A stretch of DNA of 9,465 nt from an uncultured Bryobacterales bacterium. Lineage in GTDB: Bacteria; Acidobacteriota; Terriglobia; Bryobacterales; Bryobacteraceae. Made by a program: the position numbers and the translations under genes. The notes under the pieces were generated by a model. That model worked only from the letters and a program-made list of their open reading frames with translations. It was not told the origin of the DNA and searched no databases. This document shows positions 1 through 5,352 of the stretch, in pieces (the first letter of the stretch is position 1; every line of letters begins with the position of its first letter). The stretch covers positions 1 to 9,465 of the forward strand of contig CALMAV010000388.1 of the NCBI GenBank assembly GCA_937859895.1, written 5' to 3'.

Positions 1-1
1 G

Positions 2-406
2 AATGTGACCGCGCGTGACGCACGGACCGGCAAAGAGCAGAGTGTTGAAGTGAAGCCTTCATATGGCCTGTCTGAAGATCAGGTGGAGGCGATGATTACT
101 GAGTCGCATGAACGCGCTGAGGAAGATATGCGGGAGCGGCAGTTGCGTGAAGCTCGTGTGGAGGCAGACGCGATTCTTGCGGCTACGGAGAAGGCTGAAA
201 GAAGCGATGCGTGGACCGCTCTGAGCGATACCGAGCGCGGTGAAATTGAAGATGCAAAGCGCAGCGTTCTAAGCGCTTATCATGGCAACGATCACCACGT
301 GCTAAGCGGCAGGATTGCGGAGCTGAACGCTGCGACTCAGCAATTGGCAGAGGACATGATGAACACCGCTGTCCGGGGGGCGCTCAAGGGCACCAAGATC
401 GAATGA
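2..406 (+). CDS. hscA: Fe-S assembly chaperone HscA, C-terminal fragment (5' end outside window)
   Basis: This is the C-terminal 134 or so residues of an Hsp70-family ATPase. The open frame enters from the left edge. It begins in the last strand of the substrate-binding domain (NVTARDARTGKEQSVEVKPS) and continues through the helical lid to a TGA at 404-406. The motif VKPSYGLSEDQVEAMI and the ending RGALKGTKIE match HscA rather than DnaK, which has an IKASSGL-type sequence here and a longer acidic tail. HscA works with HscB to release [Fe-S] clusters from the scaffold IscU in the cytoplasm. The nucleotide-binding domain lies outside the window and cannot be checked. The GTG at position 5 is an internal valine, not a start. 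The downstream antitoxin frame overlaps its stop (ATGA at 403-406), suggesting co-transcription. A non-ISC Hsp70 paralogue is the alternative, but iscX at 3583 supports HscA. Confidence 0.85.
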   Translation, partial: NVTARDARTGKEQSVEVKPSYGLSEDQVEAMITESHERAEEDMRERQLREARVEADAILAATEKAERSDAWTALSDTERGEIEDAKRSVLSAYHGNDHHVLSGRIAELNAATQQLAEDMMNTAVRGALKGTKIE

Positions 407-413
407 ACATATC

Positions 414-423
414 GGAAGGAAGG
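414..423 (+). promoter_or_regulatory. Shine-Dalgarno region deciding the antitoxin start
   Basis: A tandem purine run, GGAAGGAAGG, ends three bases before the ATG at 427; its first GGAAGG is seven bases away. No comparable run precedes the alternative ATG at 403, which has only AAGGG about 12 bases upstream. This favours 427 as the main start. Confidence 0.5.
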
Positions 424-426
424 CGA

Positions 427-666
427 ATGAGTTCCCGCACAGAACTGCACGAAGCGATTGATGAGTTAAGTGACGAGCAGGTTGACTTGGTTAAGAAGAC
501 TGTGGAAGATTTGTTACGACAGTCAGACGACGAAGCTCTTCGACAAGCCCTAATGAAGATTCCCGGGATTCAGATCGGAAAAGAAGTAGATCCGGAGCGA
601 AAGCAATTTGTACCGATCAAAGTAGAAGGCGAGCTGGTCTCGGAGCAGCTGATACGCGATCGTTGA
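427..666 (+). CDS. VapB/Phd-like antitoxin of a type II toxin-antitoxin pair
   Basis: This small charged protein (79 residues from this start) lies directly before a PIN-domain toxin. I chose the ATG at 427 because a purine-rich GGAAGGAAGG (414-423) precedes it. An in-frame ATG at 403 would add eight residues and overlap the hscA stop, so coupled translation from 403 is possible. The C-terminal tail, with FVPIKVEGELVSEQLIRDR, resembles the toxin-binding tail of Phd/YefM-type and related VapB antitoxins (F-x-P-hydrophobic, G-E-x-x-S-E-x-I-I-R-D-R). The N-terminal half is predicted helical (HEAIDELSDEQVDLVKKTVE). I cannot assign it to ribbon-helix-helix, AbrB or the usual Phd DNA-binding fold. 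Its inferred role is to neutralise the VapC-like ribonuclease and autoregulate the pair. Its TGA overlaps the toxin's TTG start. Confidence 0.7.
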   Translation: MSSRTELHEAIDELSDEQVDLVKKTVEDLLRQSDDEALRQALMKIPGIQIGKEVDPERKQFVPIKVEGELVSEQLIRDR

Positions 667-1136
667 GCTCCTACTTTTACTTCGATTCTAGCGCTTGGGT
701 TAAGCTCTACTTCCACGAGCCAGGGAGCGAAGTAGTAACAGAAATCTTTAACAACGTTCCGAGGCAGCGGTGCCTTGCGAGTGCTTTGGGACATGTCGAG
801 GTCGCGGCGGTACTCGCCAAAAGTCAGAGGCCCAAGCACCTTACTGATCACGATCAAGAAAAGCTAAATAACTTGCTTGATGGTGATTGGGACCGATTCA
901 CTAAACTCATTCTTGATGATCACGCGTTTCAAGAAGCCCTAGCCGTCGCCCGCAAGTTTCGCCTTCGAGGCGCTGATGCCATCCACCTTGCTACCGCTTT
1001 GATTGTTGATCGGCTTATCTCAAATCGCCGCAATCGTCTTGTCATTCTCACTGCGGACCATGAATTGCTTGCCGCTTCCCTGCAAGCGGGATTAGGAGCA
1101 CAAGATCCCTCTGCCGATGTATTAAGGCCGATGTAA
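663..1136 (+). CDS. VapC-like PIN-domain toxin (ribonuclease)
   Basis: A 157-residue PIN-domain protein, slightly longer than typical VapC toxins (about 130-140). The four expected acidic metal-binding residues are visible: D8 in FYFDSSAWVKLY, E46 in HVEVAAVLA, D105 in RGADAIHLATAL and D132 in LTADHELLAAS. Such proteins are Mg2+-dependent endoribonucleases that cleave tRNA or rRNA when their antitoxin is lost. The start is a TTG (663-665) overlapping the antitoxin TGA (664-666), an arrangement typical of translationally coupled toxin-antitoxin pairs in which toxin output is kept low. There is no strong independent ribosome-binding site. All four acidic residues are kept, so the nuclease is probably functional. 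Family assignment is firm; the RNA target cannot be read from sequence. Confidence 0.88.
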   Translation: MSSYFYFDSSAWVKLYFHEPGSEVVTEIFNNVPRQRCLASALGHVEVAAVLAKSQRPKHLTDHDQEKLNNLLDGDWDRFTKLILDDHAFQEALAVARKFRLRGADAIHLATALIVDRLISNRRNRLVILTADHELLAASLQAGLGAQDPSADVLRPM

Positions 1137-1153
1137 CATGAGCGCAGCCATCT

Positions 1154-3544
1154 ATGCTTCGGTTTTTGCTGCTCGCACTTCTCCTTCTCTCAACTAGCCT
1201 TAAAACAGCTTCGGCTCACTTACTTGGCACGGCTTACTGGGTTGACGTTCCCAGCACTTCGCCACAGGATTATGGCGTCTATCACTTTCGCCGAACCTTC
1301 CAACTGCCGTCGACTCCCGCGCATCTGGTTGTCCATGTCTCCGGAGACAACCGCTATCAGTTGTTCGTAAATGGCCAGCGCGTCTCAATCGGTCCAGCAC
1401 GAGGCGACCTCACCCATTGGCGCTATGAAACGGTAGACATCGCGCCCCAATTGCACGCCGGCGCAAACACCTTGGCGGCTGCCGTGTGGAATGATGGCGA
1501 ACTTCGGGCGGTGGCCCAAGTTAGTAACCAAACAGGATTTCTGCTGGAAGCGGATCGCCCCCAGGACGCCACGGTCAACACCGGTAGGAGCTGGTTATGC
1601 TCGGTAGATAAAGCTTACTCTCCACAGGCTTTGCCCGCCGATCAGCGCGTCTCCTACTATGCTCTTGGCGCCAACGAACGAGTGGATGCTTCTCTCTATC
1701 CACAAGGATGGGAGCAGCCCTCCTTCGATGATTCGGCCTGGATGCAGGCGCACGAAATAAGCCGAGCTGCGGAACGTGATGCGCGCGATGCCCCAAATCG
1801 ATGGATGCTGGTTGAAGGTGAGATCCCGCGTGAGGAGCAAACCGCGGAACAACCGCTTAAGCTCCGCAAGTTCTCCGGGATTCGAACGGCTTCTTTTCCT
1901 TCGCAGCCTTTGCAGATTCCAGCCAACACGGCAGCATCACTGCTTTTTGATCAGACTTACCTCACGACAGCTTACCCGGAACTGACCGTAAGCGGCGGCG
2001 CGGGTGCGTCCGTAAGGTTGCGTTACGCCGAAGCACTGTATCTACCTCGCGCATCGCGTTCGCAGCCGACCAACAAGGGCAACCGGAATGATATTGAAGG
2101 AAAGGAGTTCATCGGACCTTTTGATACCTACGTTGCTGATGGTGGTACTCATCGGATCTATCGTCCGCTATTCTGGCGGACCTATCGCTACTTGCAAATT
2201 GAGATTCAAACAGGGAAGCAGCCGCTTACACTCGAGAAGCTCACCGGAACTTTCACCGCCTATCCATTCCAGCGATCTGCAAATCTAACTGTGAGCAACG
2301 GTGCAGTGAACACTGACATACAGCGCATTCTCTCTACAGGCTGGCGTACCGCACGCCTCTGCGCTCACGAGACGTACATGGATTGCCCATTCTATGAGCA
2401 ACTTCAATACGGCGGGGATGCGCGGATTCAAATGCTGGTGTCTTTGTACATGACCGGAGACTCGCGCTTGATGAAGAACGGTATTGCACTCCTGAACTCC
2501 TCGCGCACAGCCGAGGGCGCAACTTACAGCCGCGCTCCCTCGGCATTGCAGCAATACATTCCGCCCTTCTCTCTCTGGTGGATCGGAATGGTGCACGACT
2601 ACTGGATGTATGTTGACGACCCTGCCTTTGTCAGGCAGATGCTGCCCGGAGTTCGTGCCGTACTCAGCTTCTATGCCAGCTATCAGAAAGCGAGTGGATC
2701 GCTGAACCACATGCCTTGGTGGAACTTTGTCGACTGGGTGAAGCAGTGGCCTACTGGTGAGCCGCCCGCCGATCCCGATGGTTCCTCTGCCGCTGCGCTG
2801 GATCTACAACTGCTGCTCGGCTATCAGTGGGCGGCGGAACTCGAAGATGCACAAGGCAGTAAAGCTCTAGCAGATGAATATCGTGGAAGCGCTTCACAGT
2901 TGCAGGCCGCTGTGCAGCAACTGGACTGGGATGCGCAACGCGGGTTGTACGCCGACCAGCCCTCACACCAAACTTATTCTCAGCAGGTGAACACGCTCGC
3001 GGTGCTAGCGCATGTAGCACAAGGAACGCAGGCCCGTGCAGTTGTGGAAAAGGTCTTCAGTGACCCCACTCTTGCCCAATCGTCCATCTACTTTCGCGCT
3101 TACACTAACGCTGCCTTGCGAGAGGTTGGGTTGGGCAGTCGCTATCTGGAAGAACTCGGGCCATGGCACGAGATGTTGGGGCAGGGACTAACGACCTGGT
3201 CTGAGGTAAGCGGCCCCGATACACGCTCTGACTGCCATGCGTGGGGTGCAAGCCCGAACTTTGAACTGCTGCGAACAGTGGCTGGTATTGAGTCTGCCGC
3301 CCCAGGATTTTCCAGGGTTCATATCGCGCCCAATCTCGGTTTGCTCAAAGAGATTCGTGCTGAAATGCCGCATTCCAAAGGGAGCATCCGTGTTCACATC
3401 ACACAGAAAATGGAAAACGATAAACCTACCGGCAATTACGACGCTGACATCGAACTTCCGCCTGGAGTAACTGGTGACTTTGAGTGGCTTGGCGCGAGCA
3501 AGGCACTGAAAGCTGGAACAGTTCATCTGCCAGGCCGTTCTTAA
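1154..3544 (+). CDS. Secreted GH78-like alpha-L-rhamnosidase
   Basis: A 796-residue glycoside hydrolase predicted to remove terminal alpha-L-rhamnose from plant glycosides or pectic and bacterial polysaccharides. Residues 1-21 form a signal peptide (leucine-rich core, cleavage after ASA at 19-21), so it acts outside the cytoplasm. About residues 40-200 are an N-terminal beta-sandwich of the rhamnosidase type (YHFRRTFQLP, LFVNGQRVSIGPARGD, NTLAAAVWND). About 235-370 are a second beta domain, 375-715 the (alpha/alpha)6 catalytic barrel, and 716-796 a C-terminal beta domain. Acidic residues expected in GH78 active sites appear as D410, E415 and D422 in DCPFYEQLQYGGD and E684 in TTWSEVSG. This motif differs from the classical DCPxRDERxGWxGD. 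An in-frame TGA (1139-1141) closes the frame upstream, so 1154 is the first possible start, but no clear Shine-Dalgarno is visible. It begins 17 bp after the toxin gene. Substrate is inferred from family only. Confidence 0.82.
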   Translation: MLRFLLLALLLLSTSLKTASAHLLGTAYWVDVPSTSPQDYGVYHFRRTFQLPSTPAHLVVHVSGDNRYQLFVNGQRVSIGPARGDLTHWRYETVDIAPQLHAGANTLAAAVWNDGELRAVAQVSNQTGFLLEADRPQDATVNTGRSWLCSVDKAYSPQALPADQRVSYYALGANERVDASLYPQGWEQPSFDDSAWMQAHEISRAAERDARDAPNRWMLVEGEIPREEQTAEQPLKLRKFSGIRTASFPSQPLQIPANTAASLLFDQTYLTTAYPELTVSGGAGASVRLRYAEALYLPRASRSQPTNKGNRNDIEGKEFIGPFDTYVADGGTHRIYRPLFWRTYRYLQIEIQTGKQPLTLEKLTGTFTAYPFQRSANLTVSNGAVNTDIQRILSTGWRTARLCAHETYMDCPFYEQLQYGGDARIQMLVSLYMTGDSRLMKNGIALLNSSRTAEGATYSRAPSALQQYIPPFSLWWIGMVHDYWMYVDDPAFVRQMLPGVRAVLSFYASYQKASGSLNHMPWWNFVDWVKQWPTGEPPADPDGSSAAALDLQLLLGYQWAAELEDAQGSKALADEYRGSASQLQAAVQQLDWDAQRGLYADQPSHQTYSQQVNTLAVLAHVAQGTQARAVVEKVFSDPTLAQSSIYFRAYTNAALREVGLGSRYLEELGPWHEMLGQGLTTWSEVSGPDTRSDCHAWGASPNFELLRTVAGIESAAPGFSRVHIAPNLGLLKEIRAEMPHSKGSIRVHITQKMENDKPTGNYDADIELPPGVTGDFEWLGASKALKAGTVHLPGRS

Positions 3545-3582
3545 GTGTTCGTTTCGCACGTCCGCTTACCATAGAAAGAAAC

Positions 3583-3798
3583 ATGACCGGCCTAACTTGG
3601 GAACACATCGACGACATTGCGCTTAGCCTGTATGAGGCGCATCCAGAGATCGATCCTACTCACATTCGCTTCACTGATTTACATAAATGGATTACCGAAC
3701 TGCCCGACTTCAAAGACAACCCGGCTGCTTCCACTGAAGGAAAACTCGAAGCGATTCAGGTTGCTTGGCTAGAAGAGTACAACGACGCGCGCAGTTGA
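3583..3798 (+). CDS. iscX: Fe-S assembly protein IscX
   Basis: A 71-residue acidic protein matching IscX (YfhJ) over its full length. Family hallmarks are LTWEHIDDIALSLYEAHPEI, the stretch DPTHIRFTDLHKWITELPDF with its conserved RFTDLHxW, and LEAIQVAWLEE near the C terminus. IscX is a small cytoplasmic adaptor that binds the cysteine desulfurase IscS and iron and modulates cluster assembly on IscU. I start it at the ATG at 3583 because IscX proteins begin with a short M-x-L-x-W sequence. The same frame is open back to 3484 but that part overlaps the rhamnosidase gene. A weak GAAAG lies just upstream. iscX is normally the last gene of an isc operon after hscA and fdx. Here hscA ends about 3.2 kb upstream with three other genes between. 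Its stop lies 3 bp from that of a convergent gene. Confidence 0.92.
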   Translation: MTGLTWEHIDDIALSLYEAHPEIDPTHIRFTDLHKWITELPDFKDNPAASTEGKLEAIQVAWLEEYNDARS

Positions 3799-3801
3799 GC
3801 G

Positions 3802-4176
3802 CTATTGGCCTTTGAGCAACCGCAGTTCATCTTCGAGCTCGTAGAGCCGATCCTGCACTGTCTTGGTTGGCTTGTCGGCGGCCTGCGTGTCCGCCAGTTT
3901 CTTCTTCTGGCGCTCGATTAATTTCTGAATAGCGGCAACCTTGGCGGGCTCCGGCGCTTCCGGTTCCGCAGGAACAGTTGCAGCCTTGGCCCGAACCTTC
4001 TTTGGCTTATTCGAAATCGTGATCTTCTCGCCGAAATCATCCAGCAGTTCGCGCTGTACGCGTAAGAGTTCGCCAGACAATTCATGGAAGCGGGCGATCA
4101 ATTCTTTCTTGGCTTGATTCCGTAACTTCAGATACTGGCTCTTGGCTTCGCGATACTGATCGATAGTGGTAGGCAC
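3802..4176 (-). CDS. Hypothetical small coiled-coil, Lys-rich protein
   Basis: I do not recognise this family. From a GTG at 4176 the product is 124 residues. It has an N-terminal helical, coiled-coil-like segment (IDQYREAKSQYLKLRNQAKK through LLRVQRELLDDFGEKI), a basic and then Ala/Pro/Glu-rich hinge (NKPKKVRAKAATVPAEPEAP), and a second charged helix ending LYELEDELRLLKGQ. There are no membrane segments or signal peptide, so it is probably cytoplasmic. The open frame runs back to an ATG at 4440, but that part overlaps rpmI and lacks protein-like composition, so I reject it. A TTG near 4239 is another possible start. The basic hinge between helices might bind nucleic acid or a partner, but nothing proves that. 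It is divergent from rpmI and convergent with iscX. Confidence 0.6.
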   Translation of the reverse strand: MPTTIDQYREAKSQYLKLRNQAKKELIARFHELSGELLRVQRELLDDFGEKITISNKPKKVRAKAATVPAEPEAPEPAKVAAIQKLIERQKKKLADTQAADKPTKTVQDRLYELEDELRLLKGQ

Positions 4177-4347
4177 GTCTTCTGTTGTACTACCCGGCTC
4201 TCCAGTTTCGGCGGGACCTTTGGCGGAAAGTGTCTGCCTCAAACCGTATGTTACGCTATGGAAAGTATCGCCTCTCTGTCGCACTAGGTGGCAGTATCGG
4301 CTGTTCCGGCGGTTTCCGCCACTAACAATACCTTTCAGGACAGACTT
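4177..4347 (+). promoter_or_regulatory. Divergent intergenic region and rpmI leader with hairpin
   Basis: This 171-bp gap should hold the rpmI promoter and that of the minus-strand coiled-coil gene. I cannot identify convincing -35/-10 boxes; TATGTT at 4247-4252 is only a weak -10 candidate. Close to rpmI there is a perfect hairpin, GGCGG (4308-4312), TTT loop, CCGCC (4316-4320). An alternative pairing joins TAGGTGGC (4285-4292, one bulged G) to GCCACTA (4318-4324); the two share bases and exclude each other. The rpmI Shine-Dalgarno AGGA is at 4337-4340. In other bacteria L20 represses its own operon through leader structures, so an autoregulatory leader is a reasonable inference but unproven. 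Confidence 0.4.
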
Positions 4348-4542
4348 ATGCCCAAGATGAAGACCCACAAGGGCGCAGCCAAGCGCTTCAAAAAGACCGG
4401 CACGGGCAAGATTATGCGACGACACGCCAATGCTCGTCATATTTTGACCTCAAAGCCGCGTTCTCGCAAGCGAAAGCTTGGTCGTGGTGTTGTTGCCGAC
4501 GAGGCCGATCAGGCTAAGCTCCGCACCATGCTTCCCTACTAG
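4348..4542 (+). CDS. rpmI: 50S ribosomal protein L35
   Basis: A 64-residue basic protein matching bL35 end to end: MPKMKTHKGAAKRFKKTGTG, then KIMRRHANARHILTSK, RKRKLGRG and the ending LRTMLPY. It is a component of the 50S subunit that associates with 23S rRNA. The ATG at 4348 is set by the invariant MPKMKTH start and by an AGGA Shine-Dalgarno at 4337-4340, seven bases upstream; the longer open frame from 4288 is not used. rplT follows after 100 bp on the same strand, the usual order. The commonly preceding gene infC is not here: the upstream neighbour is a divergent unknown gene. Confidence 0.97.
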   Translation: MPKMKTHKGAAKRFKKTGTGKIMRRHANARHILTSKPRSRKRKLGRGVVADEADQAKLRTMLPY

Positions 4543-4642
4543 GGAGGACTAATCTTTTACAGAGTAGGAGCAGTGCGCCGCACGTGCCTGCTTCCTCTCG
4601 CCGGCAATTAGTTTGCCGATTTTACAGATCTAAGGAGAAAAC
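4543..4642 (+). promoter_or_regulatory. Structured rpmI-rplT spacer (two hairpins)
   Basis: This 100-bp spacer contains two inverted repeats. The first is GGAGCA (4567-4572) with TGCTTCC (4589-4595, one bulged T), enclosing GTGCG (4573-4577) and CGCAC (4579-4583). The second is CGGCAA (4602-4607) with TTGCCG (4613-4618), a perfect 6-bp stem with a 5-base loop, followed by ATTTTA. The second could be a weak attenuator or a protein-binding stem. The strong rplT ribosome-binding site lies 13 bases after it. A role in L20 feedback is inferred only from how this operon is controlled elsewhere. Confidence 0.4.
4632..4637 (+). promoter_or_regulatory. rplT Shine-Dalgarno, fixes the GTG start
   Basis: AAGGAG lies five bases before the GTG at 4643. 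Together with the conserved L20 N terminus (MPRVKRGT) this shows that rplT starts with GTG. Confidence 0.8.
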
Positions 4643-5011
4643 GTGCCCAGAGTTAAACGAGGAACTAACCGGCGAGATTATCGCCATAAGACGCTTAAGC
4701 TTGCTAAGGGATTCTTCCTTACTAAGTCAAAGCTCAATCGATCTGCCCAGGAAGCTGTTGAAAAGGCACTCCGGTACGGATATGTAGGACGTCGTCTTAA
4801 GAAGCGTGATTTCCGGTCACTGTGGATTGTACGTATTAACGCTGCCTGTCGCGAAGTAGGAATCTCTTACAGCAAATTTATTTACGGTTTAAAGCGGGCC
4901 GGTATCGATCTAAACCGCAAAGTTCTAGCCGATATTGCAGTAAACGATTCTAACGGCTTTGCAGTTTTAGCAACCAAAGCTAAAGAAGCGCACCAGGCTA
5001 ACGTTCAATAG
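4643..5011 (+). CDS. rplT: 50S ribosomal protein L20
   Basis: A 122-residue basic protein matching bL20 throughout: MPRVKRGTNRRDYRHKTLKL, AKGFFLTKSKLNRSAQEAV, RDFRSLWIVRINAACR, YSKFIYGLKRAGIDLNRKVL and ADIAVNDSNGFAVLATKAK. It binds 23S rRNA early in 50S assembly and in several bacteria represses its own operon by binding mRNA. It starts with GTG (4643) behind an AAGGAG site. Length is normal for the family (about 117-120). The ZapB-like gene begins 14 bp after its stop, with no terminator visible between them, so co-transcription is likely. Confidence 0.97.
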   Translation: MPRVKRGTNRRDYRHKTLKLAKGFFLTKSKLNRSAQEAVEKALRYGYVGRRLKKRDFRSLWIVRINAACREVGISYSKFIYGLKRAGIDLNRKVLADIAVNDSNGFAVLATKAKEAHQANVQ

Positions 5012-5023
5012 ATAGCAGACCCG

Positions 5024-5035
5024 TCATGATCATGA
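5024..5035. repeat. 12-bp perfect palindrome at the zapB-like start
   Basis: TCATGATCATGA reads the same on both strands. It spans the first two of three nearby in-frame ATG codons (5026, 5032, 5035), and the third starts at its last base. It may be chance, since repeated ATG codons produce such symmetry easily, or it may act as an operator or translational element. Confidence 0.4.
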
Positions 5036-5352
5036 TGGAAGAGAGCGTTGATTCCCTAGATGAGTTAGAAGGCCGCATCCGTCGTGCGGTGCAAGTGATT
5101 AAGGAACTTCGAATCGAAAATGACGGGCTGCAAACTCGTCTTCAGAAGCTGCAGGCTGAGTTAAGCGTTGCTCAAACCGAACGGGACGAAGCAAACCAGC
5201 TTTCCGAAGAGTTCCAGAAAGAAACTGCACAATTGGAAGGCAGGGTCCGCACGGTGAATGAGGAACTTGAGACCATGCGCGATGAGCGAAAACAGGTGAA
5301 AGTTCGCATCGAGAAGCTGATGAGTCAGCTCGATCTACTAAGCGCCAGTTAG
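5026..5352 (+). CDS. ZapB-like coiled-coil cell-division protein
   Basis: A 108-residue protein that is almost wholly a predicted coiled coil (about residues 10-105), with heptad-like runs such as LRIENDGLQTRLQKLQAELS and ERKQVKVRIEKLMSQLDLL. No membrane segment or signal peptide. The C-terminal E-R-x-x-V-x-x-R-I-E-K-L-x-x-Q-L-D-x-L pattern is typical of short ZapB-type proteins encoded just before zapA in many bacteria; they bind ZapA and stabilise the FtsZ ring. The first ATG is at 5026, with ATGs at 5032 and 5035 as alternatives; none has a good Shine-Dalgarno, so coupling to rplT (14 bp upstream) is possible. The TAG at 5350-5352 is followed in the same frame by the ZapA reading frame with no further stop until 5671. 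A generic coiled-coil protein is the alternative. Confidence 0.7.
   Translation: MIMMEESVDSLDELEGRIRRAVQVIKELRIENDGLQTRLQKLQAELSVAQTERDEANQLSEEFQKETAQLEGRVRTVNEELETMRDERKQVKVRIEKLMSQLDLLSAS

Noticed and set aside
570..857. 95-codon minus-strand open frame
   Set aside because: It is antisense to the antitoxin-toxin junction, where the overlapping sense genes are well supported.
1875..1887. CCGGGATTCGAAC, the reverse complement of a tRNA T-loop signature, suggesting a minus-strand tRNA or an attachment site
   Set aside because: The flanking bases do not form a T-stem or acceptor stem, and the stretch is in-frame rhamnosidase coding sequence.
2285..2710. 141-codon minus-strand open frame
   Set aside because: It is antisense to the well-supported rhamnosidase gene and has no recognisable motif.
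4177..4440. N-terminal extension of the minus-strand coiled-coil gene up to an ATG at 4440
   Set aside because: It overlaps the rpmI coding region and its leader on the opposite strand and its composition is not protein-like; a GTG at 4176 fits the start of the helical region.
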